Shown in pieces: positions 17,316 to 27,782 of a DNA stretch of 64,000 bases (position 1 is the stretch's first letter; every line of letters starts with the position of its first letter). Position numbers and translations under genes: made by a program. This DNA comes from Oscillospiraceae bacterium (GTDB taxonomy: Bacteria; Bacillota; Clostridia; Oscillospirales; Oscillospiraceae): assembly GCA_017469795.1 (NCBI GenBank), contig JAFUFT010000052.1:1-64000 (forward strand), in the 5' to 3' direction. The notes beneath the pieces were generated by a model. The model was not told the origin of the DNA. It saw nothing but the letters and a program-made list of their open reading frames with translations, and made no database searches.

Positions 17316-20300
17316 ATGGACGAAAATACCGTAAGGCTGTTGGATCTTTTCGGCGCATTTCAGCCTGACGAAGAAATCAAAAAGCGTCTGGATGACGTTC
17401 GGGTCTTCGGCGCGGAAATCGACATGGAAAACAGGCGGGCCGTTGTAACGGTTCACCTGCAGGAGTATCTGCCGCTCCGGATGGTCAGAAAAACGGAGCA
17501 GGGGATTTCTGCCGCCTACGCCATCCGGCAAATGGAGCTGCGGACTATCTACGGTCCGGAGCTTCTTCCTGCATTTCCATGTTCGGAGATCGGGGTTTAC
17601 CTCAGCGAACTGTTCGCCCCCAGCATGTCCATTCTTGCGGGGTGCAAATACACCCTGCAGAATCAGACCGTAACCGTTTCTCTCAAGGGAAACGGGAAGG
17701 AAATGCTCAAACCCTATCTGGGGAAGGTTGAGCGCTGGCTGTCCGATTTGTTCGGTATTCCGGTTGAGATTCTTGTGGAATCCAATCCCGAGGTGGACGG
17801 GGAGGCGCTCTTTGCCGCCACGGAGCAGATGCGGCTTCGCGCCATGGAAAAGATGCCCTTGCCGCAGCCCGGAGCGGTGGCCGCAAAACGCAAGGTTGCG
17901 GCTCCGGCGTCGGAACTGATTTACGGAAAGTCGCTCAAGGGCAATGTGATCCCCATGAAAGAACTGGGCCTTGACTCCGGTTCTGTGACCGTGGAGGGCG
18001 AAGTATTCGCCGTCGAGCACCGGGAACTCAGGTCCGGCGCCAGCGTTGCCTGCTTTGATATGACGGATTATACCGGTTCTGTACGAGTCAATCTGTATGT
18101 TGAGAAGGAAAAGACAAAAAACCACCCGCTTCTGGAGAAGATCTCCAAGGGCATGTGGGTCAGGATCCAGGGAAAGATCACATTCAACCGGTATGAAAAT
18201 GACATCGTTCTGACCCCTTACGCGGTCAAGGGAGGTACAAAACCGCAGCGCCAGGATACAGCCGATGAAAAGCGTGTGGAGCTGCACCTCCATACAAAAA
18301 TGTCCACCATGGATGCAATCACGGATACGGCGGAAGTCGTGAATCTGGCGGCCAAATGGGGCCATCGTGCCATCGGCATCACCGATCACGGCGTAGCGCA
18401 GGCGTTCCCTGACGCCATGAAGGCAGGCAAGGGAAAGATCAAGATCCTCTATGGCTGCGAGGGATACTTTGTCAACGATGTGGACGCGAAAATCGCGGTT
18501 AAAGGTCATGAGGACGTTGATTTCCATCAGGAATATGTGGTCTTTGATTTGGAGACCACGGGCCTGAGCTTCACCGATGACCATATTACGGAGATCGGCG
18601 CCGCGATTTATAAAGACGGAAAAATGACCGAAAAGTTCCAGACCTTTGTCGATCCTGAGCGGAAACTGCCACCCAAAATCGTGGAACTGACCGGTATCAC
18701 CGATGAGATGCTTAAGGGTGCGCCTAAGCTCTCCGAAGCCATTCCCGAATTCCTTGAATTCTGCGGAGGAAGGCCGTTGGCGGCCCACAACGCAGATTTT
18801 GACGTGAGTTTTGTAAAAGCAGCCTGTCAAAAACTGGGCCTTCCCTTTGAACCGACCTATCTCGACACGCTGGTCATGGCGCAGGGACTGCTGCCCGGCC
18901 TGAATAAGTACAAGCTCAATATCGTAGCCGACGCACTGAGCCTTCCGGATTTCAACCACCACCGCGCCGTGGACGACGCCATGACGGTGGGCTATATGCT
19001 GGAGCGGTTCTTTGCCATGCTGGAGGAGCAGGGGATCACTCGGGTTTCCCAGATCAACGAGGCCATGAGTGAACGCAAAGCTGGAAACAAGATTTCCTCC
19101 CTTCAGGTACGGCATATCATCCTCTATGCCAAGAACAACACCGGCCTTCGAAATCTCTACCGTCTGATTTCCTATGGCCACGTAAAATACTACAAGCGAG
19201 TGCCCAGAATCCCGAAAAGCGAACTGATGGAATGGCGGGAGGGCCTGATCATCGGTTCTGCCTGTGAGGCCGGTGAGCTCTTCCAGGCAGTGGTGGAAAA
19301 CCGCAGCTGGGACGAGCTTCTGCGAATCGCGAGCTTCTATGATTTCCTGGAGATCCAGCCAATCTGCAACAACCGGTTTATGATCGCAAAGGGGACTGCC
19401 CGGGATGACGAACAGCTCAGAGACTTTAACCGTACTATCGTTCGGCTGGGTGAGGAATTGAATATTCCCGTTGTCGCTACCGGCGACGTGCATTTCCTGA
19501 ACCCGGAGGATGAGATCTTCCGGCATATTCTGCTGGCGACGAAAAAGTTCGACGATGCAGACAAGGACCTTCCTATCTACTTCAAATCCACGGACGAGAT
19601 GCTGGAAGAGTTCTCCTATCTCGGAGCGGAAAAGTGCAGAGAAGTCGTCATCACTAACACCAATCTGATTGCGGATATGTGCGATGTTCTCCGGCCGGTG
19701 CCGAAGAATCTGTTCCCGCCCTCCATTGAGAATTCCGCGGAAATCCTCTCCAAGCTAGTCTACGACAAAATGCACGAGCTCTATGGAGAGAACCCGCCAC
19801 AGATCGTTCTGGACCGGATCGAGAAGGAGCTTCCCGGTATTCTGGAGAGGCACTATGATGTGATCTATATGTCGGCCCAGATGCTGGTTGCCGATTCTCT
19901 GGAGCACGGTTATCTGGTTGGCAGCCGCGGCTCCGTCGGCTCCTCCCTTGTAGCTTTTATGTCCGGAATTACGGAGGTTAACTCCCTGCCGGCTCATTAC
20001 AGGTGTCCGAAGTGCAAACATACGGATTTTGAAGCAGGAACCGGGTACGGCTGCGGCGCTGATATGCCGGATGCCTGGTGTCCTGTCTGCGGGGAGAAAT
20101 ATGTCAAAGACGGGTTTGACATTCCCTTTGAGACGTTCCTGGGCTTTGGCGGCGATAAGGTTCCGGATATTGACCTCAACTTCTCCGGAGAGTATCAGGC
20201 CAAGGCCCATGCCCACTGCATTGAAATGTTCGGTTCCAGCCACGTGTTCCGCGCCGGCACCATTGGTACCGTGGCGGACAAGACGGCTTTCGGCTATGTG

Positions 20301-21605
20301 CTCAAATACGCCGAGGAGCGGAATCTGAATATTTCCAAGTCGGAAGAGGCACGGCTTGCAGCAGGATGTACCGGCGTCAAACGTACGACCGGCCAGCATC
20401 CCGGCGGTCTGGTTGTGATTCCCGGAGACAAGGATATCTATGACTTCTGCCCGGTGCAGCATCCGGCGGACGACCCTAACACAGATATCATTACTACCCA
20501 TTTTGAGTATCACTGCATGGAGGAAAACCTCCTGAAACTGGATATGCTGGGACATGATGATCCCACCATGATCCGAATGCTGGAGGATATGACCGGCCTC
20601 GACGCAAAGAAAATCCCGCTGGACGATCCGGAAACGATGGCGATCTTCAAGTCGCCGGAGCCTCTTGGCCTGACGGACGACGATCCGATCATTGGAAAAA
20701 CCGGATCCATCGGAATTCCTGAATTCGGTACTTCTTTCACCCGGCAGATGCTTGTAGACACCCAGCCGGACGAATTTGATATGCTGGTGCGGCTGTCCGG
20801 CTTTTCCCACGGTACAGACGTGTGGCTCGGCAACGCAAAGGATCTCATCCTTTCCGGCACCGCTTCTGTCAAGGATACGGTTGGATGCCGGGACGATATC
20901 ATGCTGTTCCTGATCTCCAAGGGAATGGAACCCAAAATGGCGTTCAAAATCATGGAGGCTGTCCGAAAGGGAAAGGTCAAGAAGGGCGGCTTCCAGGACG
21001 GATGGCTGGAAGAGATGCAGAGACTTGGGGTTCCGCAGTGGTACATCGATTCTCTGGCAAAGATTGCGTATCTTTTCCCGAAGGCTCATGCTGTGGCCTA
21101 TGTTATGATGGCCTTCCGCATCGCCTGGTTCAAGGTACATGAACCGCTTGCCTTTTACAGCGCTTATTTCTACCGGAAGAGTCAGAAGGGCGGATTCGAC
21201 GCGGAAATGATGACTCGAGGGATCGACGAGGTAAAGAAACATATCAATCGGATCAAAAACGACCCGGACGCCACAGACAAAGACGAAGATTTGATGACCA
21301 CGCTGGAAGCGGTTTATGAGTTCTATATGCGCGGATTTGAATTTGACATGATCGATATTTATAAATCGCATGCCACAAAATTCAATATCGAAAACGGGAA
21401 ACTCCTGCCTCCCTTTGTGGCGGTCTCCGGATTGGGCGAGAGCGCGGCCTGGGATATCATGGAAGGCAGAGAGGGCAAGCGTTTCATCTCTATCGAAGAA
21501 TTCAGCGCCGCCTGTCCCAAGGTCTCGAAAACACACCTGGAAATGCTGCGGAATCTGGGCGCCTTTGGCGATCTGCCGGAAACCTCTCAGATCACGCTAT
21601 TCTGA
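17316..21605 (+). CDS. polC: DNA polymerase III alpha subunit, PolC type
   Basis: A 1429-residue replicative polymerase with its own proofreading nuclease. Seen in order: an N-terminal domain; an OB fold (about 205-300); the split PHP domain beginning VELHLHTKMSTMDAI (about 325); an inserted DEDDh exonuclease beginning YVVFDLETTGLSF (about 407) with HNADFDVSF and HHRAVDDAM; a zinc-binding Cys cluster (CPKCK and CPVCG, about 893-930); and the catalytic core with GSRGSVGSS and the paired Asp residues of DIDLNF (about 952). Length is normal for PolC. AAGAGAGGAA precedes the start. It is the last gene of the array that begins at pyrH. Confidence 0.98.
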   Translation: MDENTVRLLDLFGAFQPDEEIKKRLDDVRVFGAEIDMENRRAVVTVHLQEYLPLRMVRKTEQGISAAYAIRQMELRTIYGPELLPAFPCSEIGVYLSELFAPSMSILAGCKYTLQNQTVTVSLKGNGKEMLKPYLGKVERWLSDLFGIPVEILVESNPEVDGEALFAATEQMRLRAMEKMPLPQPGAVAAKRKVAAPASELIYGKSLKGNVIPMKELGLDSGSVTVEGEVFAVEHRELRSGASVACFDMTDYTGSVRVNLYVEKEKTKNHPLLEKISKGMWVRIQGKITFNRYENDIVLTPYAVKGGTKPQRQDTADEKRVELHLHTKMSTMDAITDTAEVVNLAAKWGHRAIGITDHGVAQAFPDAMKAGKGKIKILYGCEGYFVNDVDAKIAVKGHEDVDFHQEYVVFDLETTGLSFTDDHITEIGAAIYKDGKMTEKFQTFVDPERKLPPKIVELTGITDEMLKGAPKLSEAIPEFLEFCGGRPLAAHNADFDVSFVKAACQKLGLPFEPTYLDTLVMAQGLLPGLNKYKLNIVADALSLPDFNHHRAVDDAMTVGYMLERFFAMLEEQGITRVSQINEAMSERKAGNKISSLQVRHIILYAKNNTGLRNLYRLISYGHVKYYKRVPRIPKSELMEWREGLIIGSACEAGELFQAVVENRSWDELLRIASFYDFLEIQPICNNRFMIAKGTARDDEQLRDFNRTIVRLGEELNIPVVATGDVHFLNPEDEIFRHILLATKKFDDADKDLPIYFKSTDEMLEEFSYLGAEKCREVVITNTNLIADMCDVLRPVPKNLFPPSIENSAEILSKLVYDKMHELYGENPPQIVLDRIEKELPGILERHYDVIYMSAQMLVADSLEHGYLVGSRGSVGSSLVAFMSGITEVNSLPAHYRCPKCKHTDFEAGTGYGCGADMPDAWCPVCGEKYVKDGFDIPFETFLGFGGDKVPDIDLNFSGEYQAKAHAHCIEMFGSSHVFRAGTIGTVADKTAFGYVLKYAEERNLNISKSEEARLAAGCTGVKRTTGQHPGGLVVIPGDKDIYDFCPVQHPADDPNTDIITTHFEYHCMEENLLKLDMLGHDDPTMIRMLEDMTGLDAKKIPLDDPETMAIFKSPEPLGLTDDDPIIGKTGSIGIPEFGTSFTRQMLVDTQPDEFDMLVRLSGFSHGTDVWLGNAKDLILSGTASVKDTVGCRDDIMLFLISKGMEPKMAFKIMEAVRKGKVKKGGFQDGWLEEMQRLGVPQWYIDSLAKIAYLFPKAHAVAYVMMAFRIAWFKVHEPLAFYSAYFYRKSQKGGFDAEMMTRGIDEVKKHINRIKNDPDATDKDEDLMTTLEAVYEFYMRGFEFDMIDIYKSHATKFNIENGKLLPPFVAVSGLGESAAWDIMEGREGKRFISIEEFSAACPKVSKTHLEMLRNLGAFGDLPETSQITLF

Positions 21606-21622
21606 TTTGTGACAAACGGATA

Positions 21623-21651
21623 TTGCTTTCGTTTCTTTAATATGGTAGTAT
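21623..21651 (+). promoter_or_regulatory. Promoter of the histidine operon
   Basis: TTGCTT (21623-21628) and TAGTAT (21646-21651) are 17 bases apart. Only about 25 bases separate the predicted start from the hisZ ribosome binding site, so no T-box or leader-peptide attenuator is present. Confidence 0.55.
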
Positions 21652-21683
21652 TTTAATGAACGAAAGAATAAGGAGAGAACATC

Positions 21684-22856
21684 ATGAACAAAACCATCGG
21701 TACGCCGGAGGGAACCAAGGACAGGCTTTTTTCCGAATGCGGCGCCTTCCGGCGGGTGGAGCAGTCGGTTCTTAAGGTATTTCGCTGCCAGGGCTACTGT
21801 GAAATGACGACGCCGAATGTGGAATATTACGATTTGATCTCTGCCGCCGGACATCCCATGGCGCAGGAATCCATGTTGAAGATCATTGACCGGACAGGAA
21901 AAATCCTGGTCATGCGGCCCGACTGCACCGTTGCCATGGGACGTGTCGCAGCCACTAAGTTGACTGGTCTTCCGCTGCCGCTCCGCCTTTATTATAACCA
22001 GATGGTATACCGCTCCGACGACGTCAATACGGGCGCCCGGTCAGAGATCGACCAATGCGGCGTAGAACTGATTGGTTCCTCCGGGATCCGTGCAGACCTT
22101 GAAGTGATTTCTCTTGCCATCGCATCTCTGGATGCCTGCGGCCTTCGGGATTATCACATCGAAATTGGTCACGCAGGCTATTTCGACGCACTGTTGGACG
22201 CGCTGCATCTAAATGATTCCTTTCGGGAACAGCTGAAGGAACTGGTAGAGGCGAAAGCGTTTACAGCTTTTGCCTCCTGCCTGAAACCGTTTGCCGGGGA
22301 ACCCGCTGCCGAGGCGCTTTTGCAGCTTCCAAGACTGTTCGGCGGACCGGAGGTGCTGGAGACTGCCCTCTGCCCGAATGAATCTGCGGCGGAAGTGCTT
22401 GCTTATCTGAAGAATCTATATCAGGTGCTCAAGGACGCGGGCCTGAGCAGCAGGGTGCAGTTTGATCTCGGGCTGATCCATACGATTGAGTATTATACAG
22501 GCATGGTATTTCGAGGTTACAGCGAAGGCGCTGCCAGCAATGTGCTCTCCGGCGGCAGATACGACAAACTGATCGGAAAATTCGGTCAGGACGTTCCTGC
22601 GACGGGGTTTGCACTGGATGTGGAAGCGGTGGCTTCCTGTTTGCCGCAGCCGGAACATCTGCCTCCGGAAACCGTAGTCTGGTACGATCTCCAATCTCTT
22701 GGGCCCGCGATGGAGATTGTGAAAACATATCCGGAGGGGACTGCGATGCTGTCCTGTGCCGAATCGGCAGAGGACGCGCAAAAAGAGGCAATAGGCCTCG
22801 GCGCTTCCAGACTTGTTCTTGTTTGCAACGGTGAAAAACGGGAGGTGAGCCTGTGA
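21684..22856 (+). CDS. hisZ: ATP phosphoribosyltransferase regulatory subunit
   Basis: A 390-residue protein of the class II aminoacyl-tRNA synthetase fold, resembling HisRS without charging activity. It pairs with short-form HisG to form the active, histidine-inhibited first enzyme of histidine synthesis. The HisRS-like GTPEGTKDRLF, MRPDCTVAMGRVAA and GLIHTIEYYTGMVFRGY are visible. The start has AAGGAGAG. Its stop overlaps hisG by four bases. That the adjacent hisG is the 209-residue short form supports HisZ rather than HisS. Confidence 0.93.
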   Translation: MNKTIGTPEGTKDRLFSECGAFRRVEQSVLKVFRCQGYCEMTTPNVEYYDLISAAGHPMAQESMLKIIDRTGKILVMRPDCTVAMGRVAATKLTGLPLPLRLYYNQMVYRSDDVNTGARSEIDQCGVELIGSSGIRADLEVISLAIASLDACGLRDYHIEIGHAGYFDALLDALHLNDSFREQLKELVEAKAFTAFASCLKPFAGEPAAEALLQLPRLFGGPEVLETALCPNESAAEVLAYLKNLYQVLKDAGLSSRVQFDLGLIHTIEYYTGMVFRGYSEGAASNVLSGGRYDKLIGKFGQDVPATGFALDVEAVASCLPQPEHLPPETVVWYDLQSLGPAMEIVKTYPEGTAMLSCAESAEDAQKEAIGLGASRLVLVCNGEKREVSL

Positions 22857-23482
22857 ACCGGCTGAAAATTGCGGTGACCAAGGGCCGCCTGCTGGAGGAT
22901 TCTTTGGATCTGTTTGAGCAGATGGGATTTGACTGCTCAGAAGTCCGTGCGGACACCAGAAAACTGATTCTCCCCATCAGCAATTATCCCATGGACGTAG
23001 TACTCAGCAAGGCAGCGGATGTATTAACGTATGTTTCTCACGGAGTCTGTGATCTTGGTATCGTCGGAAAAGATACCATCATGGAGCACGGCGGGAGTTT
23101 TTACGAGATGCTGGATCTCGGATTTGGCAAGTGCCGGTTTGCGCTGGCGGTTCCGGACGGAAGCGATTTTTACGGCACCTACCAGAATCGGGTCGTTGCA
23201 TCCAAGTATCCCAACGTAACCAAAGCGTATTTTGCAGAGAAGGGCATGGATGTTTCCGTGATTAAAATCGAGGGCAGCGTTGAACTTGCGCCTTTGGTGG
23301 GCCTTTCCAATGGAATTGTGGATATTGTCCAGACCGGAACTACTTTAAAAGAAAACGGCTTGACCCCCATCGAGACCGTGGCGCCGGTGAGCGCCCGGCT
23401 GATCGTCAATACAGCTTCCATGAAGCTGCATCAGGCGGAGATCTTTGACCTGATGGATCGAATTGAGGCGGTGATAAAATGA
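22853..23482 (+). CDS. hisG: ATP phosphoribosyltransferase, short form
   Basis: A 209-residue catalytic subunit that joins ATP and PRPP to start histidine synthesis. The sequence opens with LKIAVTKGRLLEDSL and contains GVCDLGIVGKDTI and the PRPP-binding region VDIVQTGTTLKENGL. The C-terminal regulatory ACT-like domain of long HisG is absent, which fits dependence on HisZ. It starts with GTG and overlaps hisZ and hisD by four bases each. Confidence 0.97.
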   Translation: MNRLKIAVTKGRLLEDSLDLFEQMGFDCSEVRADTRKLILPISNYPMDVVLSKAADVLTYVSHGVCDLGIVGKDTIMEHGGSFYEMLDLGFGKCRFALAVPDGSDFYGTYQNRVVASKYPNVTKAYFAEKGMDVSVIKIEGSVELAPLVGLSNGIVDIVQTGTTLKENGLTPIETVAPVSARLIVNTASMKLHQAEIFDLMDRIEAVIK

Positions 23483-24753
23483 TTACAATCGTACGGGCGG
23501 ACGGAACTGCCGAACAAAAACAGATTGAGGCCATGCGGCTCCGCGCGGCAGAGACCAATGCCGGAGTCAATCGCAGCGCGGCGGAAATCATGGACGCTGT
23601 ACGCCTGCGTGGATTTGAGGCGGTTCGGGAATACTCTCTGAAATTTGACCATGCCGAACCCCGTGAAATCCCTGTGGCGGAACTGAAGGCTGCTGCGGAG
23701 CGGATCGATCCGGCGCTGCTTGCCGCTCTGAAGCGCAGCGCAGAAAACATCCGGACCTATCAGCAGGAACTGCTGACGGCTTCCCGGGTTTGGGAGAGTC
23801 CCATGCCCGGAGGCAAGGTTGGTCAGATCGTCCGCGGTCTTACCAGGGTTGGCGTTTATGTACCCGGCGGACGTGCAGCCTATCCCAGTTCTGTCCTGAT
23901 GAATGTGGTTCCTGCCAAAGTGGCGGGCTGTGAGGAGATCATCATGGTCACTCCACCCACTGAAAACCTCAACGACGCAGTACTGGCAGCCGCCTGGGTT
24001 GCCGGTGTGGATCGGTGCATCGGTCTTGGCGGCGTTCAGGCGGTTGCCGCTCTGACCTATGGAGCGGACTGGATCCCGAAGGTGGACAAGCTGGTTGGTC
24101 CGGGAAATGCCTTTGTTGCTGCAGCCAAACGTATGGCCTACGGAACCCTGGATATCGATATGGTGGCCGGACCATCTGAAGTTCTGGTCATTGCGGATGA
24201 AACGGCAAACCCGGTCTATACGGCAGCGGATCTGCTTTCTCAGGCGGAGCATGACGTCATGGCGTCTGCGGTGCTACTGACCACATCCCAACGGATGGCC
24301 GAGCAGATTGCCGCTGAGATGGAACGTCAGACCGCATATCTCAGCAAAAAAGATATCATAGAACAGTCCCTGCGGGACTACGGCGCCATCATTGTCTGCG
24401 ATTCGCTGGAGCAATGCTGCGAGCTTGCCAATGAAATCGCTCCGGAGCATCTGGAAGTCATGACAGCGGAACCGCAGAAACTTGTGCCGAAACTCAATAA
24501 CGCCGGGGCCATCTTCCTGGGCCAGAACACACCGGAGCCCTTGGGGGACTATATGGCAGGTCCCTGTCATGTCCTGCCCACCTCCGGAACCGCAAGGTTT
24601 TTCTCACCCCTGTCCGTTGAGAGCTTTTTAAAGAAGACTTCGGTCATCGATTTTTCCAGAGAAGCCCTGGAAATGGTAGCCGACGACATTATCCGGATGG
24701 CGGAAAGCGAAAGCCTGACCGCTCACGCCAACTCCATTCAGGTGAGGTTTTGA
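23479..24753 (+). CDS. hisD: Histidinol dehydrogenase
   Basis: A 424-residue zinc enzyme that oxidises L-histidinol to histidine in two NAD-dependent steps, the end of the pathway. The sequence shows RVGVYVPGGRAAYPSSVLMN, GPGNAFVAAAKR, DMVAGPSEVLVIADE and DLLSQAEHD, as in the family, and the C-terminal LGDYMAGPCHVLPTSGTARF. Length is standard. It overlaps hisG by four bases. Confidence 0.97.
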   Translation: MITIVRADGTAEQKQIEAMRLRAAETNAGVNRSAAEIMDAVRLRGFEAVREYSLKFDHAEPREIPVAELKAAAERIDPALLAALKRSAENIRTYQQELLTASRVWESPMPGGKVGQIVRGLTRVGVYVPGGRAAYPSSVLMNVVPAKVAGCEEIIMVTPPTENLNDAVLAAAWVAGVDRCIGLGGVQAVAALTYGADWIPKVDKLVGPGNAFVAAAKRMAYGTLDIDMVAGPSEVLVIADETANPVYTAADLLSQAEHDVMASAVLLTTSQRMAEQIAAEMERQTAYLSKKDIIEQSLRDYGAIIVCDSLEQCCELANEIAPEHLEVMTAEPQKLVPKLNNAGAIFLGQNTPEPLGDYMAGPCHVLPTSGTARFFSPLSVESFLKKTSVIDFSREALEMVADDIIRMAESESLTAHANSIQVRF

Positions 24754-24754
24754 T

Positions 24755-25333
24755 ATGAGAGCTGTGGAATTGACTCGAACGACAAAAGAAACAGAGATCC
24801 GCATCTGTTTAAACCCGGCAGACCGGGATCTGACCATTGATACCGGCATTGGTTTCTTCGACCATATGCTGCATGCGCTGCTGTTCTATGCCGGCCTTGG
24901 CGGCACAGTGATCTGCAGGGGAGATCTGCAGGTGGACGGACATCACAGCGTAGAGGATACGGGGATCGTGCTCGGCATGGCGCTGAAGGAGGCGCTGGGT
25001 GATAAGATTGGGATTCGCCGGTTCGCCCATGCTTATGTGCCTATGGACGAGAGTCTGGAATTTTGCGCGCTGGATGTGTCCGGACGGCCATACCTTGTGA
25101 TGGACGCCCCCATGCCGCAGCCCATGATCGGGGATTATGACAGCTGCCTGACCAAAGAGTTTATGCGGGCGTTTGCCATGAACAGCGGCATTACGCTGCA
25201 CCTCAGATGTGAATACGGCGAAAATGCCCATCATATCACGGAGGGGTTATTCAAGGCTCTGGGGCTTGCTTTAAAATCCGCCTGTGAGGTTATTTCCGAT
25301 CAGGTGACATCCACCAAGGGAGCGCTGGCATGA
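24755..25333 (+). CDS. hisB: Imidazoleglycerol-phosphate dehydratase
   Basis: A 192-residue manganese enzyme that dehydrates IGP to imidazole acetol phosphate. Metal-binding motifs FFDHMLHAL, HHSVEDTGI and the C-terminal ENAHHITEGLFKALG are intact. It is the monofunctional form, with no fused histidinol-phosphatase domain. It starts one base after the hisD stop and overlaps hisH by four bases. Confidence 0.97.
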   Translation: MRAVELTRTTKETEIRICLNPADRDLTIDTGIGFFDHMLHALLFYAGLGGTVICRGDLQVDGHHSVEDTGIVLGMALKEALGDKIGIRRFAHAYVPMDESLEFCALDVSGRPYLVMDAPMPQPMIGDYDSCLTKEFMRAFAMNSGITLHLRCEYGENAHHITEGLFKALGLALKSACEVISDQVTSTKGALA

Positions 25334-25938
25334 GTATCGCGGTTATCGACTATGGCGCCGGAAACCTCAAAAGCGTCACCAAAGCACTGACGCATTTGGG
25401 TTTTTCCAATGAAATCGTATCCAATCCGGGTGAGCTGGAACGCTTCGACGCGATGATCCTTCCGGGCGTCGGCGCATTTCCTATGTGCATGGAAGCTCTG
25501 CGCCGCCACGGAATGGATTTGGCCATAAAGACGCAGTGCCAAAAGCAGAAACCGCTTCTCGGCATCTGCCTTGGTATGCAGATGCTTCTGGATATCAGCC
25601 TTGAATTGGGAGAAACAACGGGTCTTGGGATGATTCCCGGCACCGTCGACAGGATCCCGACCGTCCTGAAGCTGCCTCACATTGGTTGGAACAGCCTGCA
25701 AATCGTCCATGACAATCCCTTGACGAAGGGAATCTCAGACGGCGACTATGTTTATTTTGTCCACGGCTTCTGCGCGAAAACGGCAGATCCCGCGGATCTT
25801 GCCATGACCACAGAGTACGGAACGACCGTCGCTGCCATGGTGGCCCGCGATCATGTGTTTGGATGTCAGTTTCATCCGGAAAAAAGCGGGGATGTGGGCA
25901 TGCAGATGCTTAAGAATTTTGGGGAGCTGAACCGATGA
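25330..25938 (+). CDS. hisH: Imidazole glycerol phosphate synthase, glutaminase subunit
   Basis: A 202-residue class I glutamine amidotransferase that supplies ammonia to HisF. The catalytic Cys sits in LLGICLGMQML near residue 80, and the His/Glu of the triad in GCQFHPEKSG near residue 180. IDYGAGNLKSV marks the N-terminus. It overlaps hisB and hisA by four bases each. Confidence 0.97.
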   Translation: MSIAVIDYGAGNLKSVTKALTHLGFSNEIVSNPGELERFDAMILPGVGAFPMCMEALRRHGMDLAIKTQCQKQKPLLGICLGMQMLLDISLELGETTGLGMIPGTVDRIPTVLKLPHIGWNSLQIVHDNPLTKGISDGDYVYFVHGFCAKTADPADLAMTTEYGTTVAAMVARDHVFGCQFHPEKSGDVGMQMLKNFGELNR

Positions 25939-26657
25939 TTATTTATCCTGCAATCGATCTGAAAGACGGAAAGTGTGTCCGGCTGCTCCGAGGCGATTTT
26001 GCCACGGTCCATCAGGTGGCCGATGACCCGGTGGAGACCGCACGGGTCTTTGTGGATGCCGGAGCCCGCTATATCCATATGGTTGACCTTGACGGCGCAA
26101 AGGACGGCGTCCGAAAAAACGGGGACATTGTCAGAGCAGTCTGCGATCAGAGCGGTCTCAAAGTGGAGCTGGGCGGAGGAATCCGCTCCATGTTGGATCT
26201 GGAGGCGGTATTTGAACTGGGCGTGTATCGCGCTGTGATCGGTTCCGCTGCTGTGTCAGATCCGGAATTTGTGAAGGCGGCGGCGGAAAAATACGCAGAC
26301 CGTATCGCCGTGGGAATCGACACCCTGGATGGAAAGGTCATGACAGCCGGGTGGATCGAGGACAGCGGCCTGGATTATCTGGAATTTGCAAAACAGATGG
26401 AGGCCCTCGGCGTTCAGAATCTGATCTTCACGGATATTGCTACGGACGGCGCCCTGACCGGTCCGTCTATGGAACGACTTACTGCGCTGCGGGACGCGGT
26501 TTCCTGCCGGATTACCGCCAGCGGCGGTGTGTCCTGTAATCAGGACATCCGAGATCTTCGGGACGCCCGTATGGACGGCGCCATCATCGGAAAAGCATTC
26601 TATGCCGGCACAATTGACCTGAAACAGGCTGTGGAGGAGGCGGGGGAGCAGTGTTAG
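25935..26657 (+). CDS. hisA: ProFAR isomerase
   Basis: A 240-residue TIM-barrel enzyme that isomerises ProFAR to PRFAR. The two catalytic Asp residues are in [13 protein letters not shown] (residue 8) and [13 protein letters not shown], with GGIRS and ASGGVS as phosphate-binding loops. It overlaps hisH by four bases and hisF by seven. Confidence 0.96.
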   Translation: MIIYPAIDLKDGKCVRLLRGDFATVHQVADDPVETARVFVDAGARYIHMVDLDGAKDGVRKNGDIVRAVCDQSGLKVELGGGIRSMLDLEAVFELGVYRAVIGSAAVSDPEFVKAAAEKYADRIAVGIDTLDGKVMTAGWIEDSGLDYLEFAKQMEALGVQNLIFTDIATDGALTGPSMERLTALRDAVSCRITASGGVSCNQDIRDLRDARMDGAIIGKAFYAGTIDLKQAVEEAGEQC

Positions 26658-27406
26658 CCAAACGAATCATCCCCTGCCTTGACGTCAATAACGGCCGTGT
26701 AGTCAAGGGCGTCAACTTTGTAGAGCTGCGGGACGCCGGAGACCCGGTTGAACTTGCCAAATTCTACTCTGATGAAGGCGCCGACGAAGTGGTGTTTTTA
26801 GACATTACCGCCACCTCTGATGCCAGAAAATCTGTGGTGGATGTAATCGAAAACACCGGTACAAAGGTGTTTGTTCCGCTGACAGTGGGCGGCGGCATCC
26901 GCACGGTGGAGGACTTTCAGGAGATTCTCCGGGCCGGTGCGGACAAGATCTCCGTGAATTCCGCGGCTGTAAAGGATCCTACGCTGATCACGCGGGCGGC
27001 GGAGCAGTTCGGTTCTCAATGCGTGGTGCTTGCCATAGACGGCAAGTCCCGCGGCGACGGCACCTGGGAGGTGGTCATTGCCGGAGGGCGTATTCCTACT
27101 GGGCTGGATGTGGTGGAATGGGCCAGACGGGGACAGGCCCTTGGCGCAGGGGAGATCCTCCTGACGTCCATGGATGCCGACGGCACAAAGGAAGGTTTTG
27201 ATATTCCCATGACCAAAGCTGTGGTGGATGCGGTTTCCATTCCGGTCATTGCCAGTGGCGGCGCCGGATGTCTTGAGCATTTTGCCGACGTTTTTGAGCA
27301 GACCGGCTGTGATGCAGCACTGGCGGCAAGTCTGTTTCACTATGGGGAATTGACGGTGCCGCAGGTGAAAGCATACCTCAGAAGCCGGAACATTCCCGTG
27401 CGGTAA
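26651..27406 (+). CDS. hisF: Imidazole glycerol phosphate synthase, cyclase subunit
   Basis: A 251-residue TIM barrel that forms IGP and AICAR from PRFAR with ammonia from HisH. The catalytic Asp residues are in [15 protein letters not shown] and [15 protein letters not shown]. It uses a GTG start inside the end of hisA; GGGGGAG lies just upstream. All neighbouring genes belong to the same pathway. Confidence 0.97.
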   Translation: MLAKRIIPCLDVNNGRVVKGVNFVELRDAGDPVELAKFYSDEGADEVVFLDITATSDARKSVVDVIENTGTKVFVPLTVGGGIRTVEDFQEILRAGADKISVNSAAVKDPTLITRAAEQFGSQCVVLAIDGKSRGDGTWEVVIAGGRIPTGLDVVEWARRGQALGAGEILLTSMDADGTKEGFDIPMTKAVVDAVSIPVIASGGAGCLEHFADVFEQTGCDAALAASLFHYGELTVPQVKAYLRSRNIPVR

Positions 27407-27416
27407 GGAGGAAACC

Positions 27417-27764
27417 ATGTTCCAGATTAAAGATCTTTTTTATAAGTCCGATCTCATTCCGGTTATCGTTCAGGATATTCATACCAAACAGGTCCTGATG
27501 CTCGGCTTTGCCAACCAGGAGGCCGTGGAGAAAACCTTTGAGACCAGAACAGCTTGGTTCTGGAGCCGAAGCCGCCAGGCCCTCTGGAACAAGGGCGAGA
27601 CGTCAGGCAATTACCTGTATGTCAAAGAGATCTACACCGACTGCGATACGGATACGCTGCTGCTGATGGCAGAGCCGGCGGGGCCTGCATGCCATACCGG
27701 CGCTGTGTCCTGCTTTTACCAAGATCTGACAGCCTTTCCTGAGTGCGACTGCACCCGGGCCTGA
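27417..27764 (+). CDS. hisI: Phosphoribosyl-AMP cyclohydrolase
   Basis: A 115-residue zinc/magnesium enzyme that opens the adenine ring of [22 protein letters not shown] and the metal-binding DCDTDTLLL and [11 protein letters not shown] are intact. It is separate from hisE, unlike the fused HisIE of enterobacteria. AAGGAGGAAACC precedes ATG 27417. Confidence 0.97.
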   Translation: MFQIKDLFYKSDLIPVIVQDIHTKQVLMLGFANQEAVEKTFETRTAWFWSRSRQALWNKGETSGNYLYVKEIYTDCDTDTLLLMAEPAGPACHTGAVSCFYQDLTAFPECDCTRA

Positions 27765-27782
27765 GGCAGAGAGGAGACTACT

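Noticed and set aside
17292-19526. 744-codon open frame on the minus strand
   Set aside because: It lies entirely opposite polC, has no family features and no ribosome binding site. It is a shadow of the polC reading frame.
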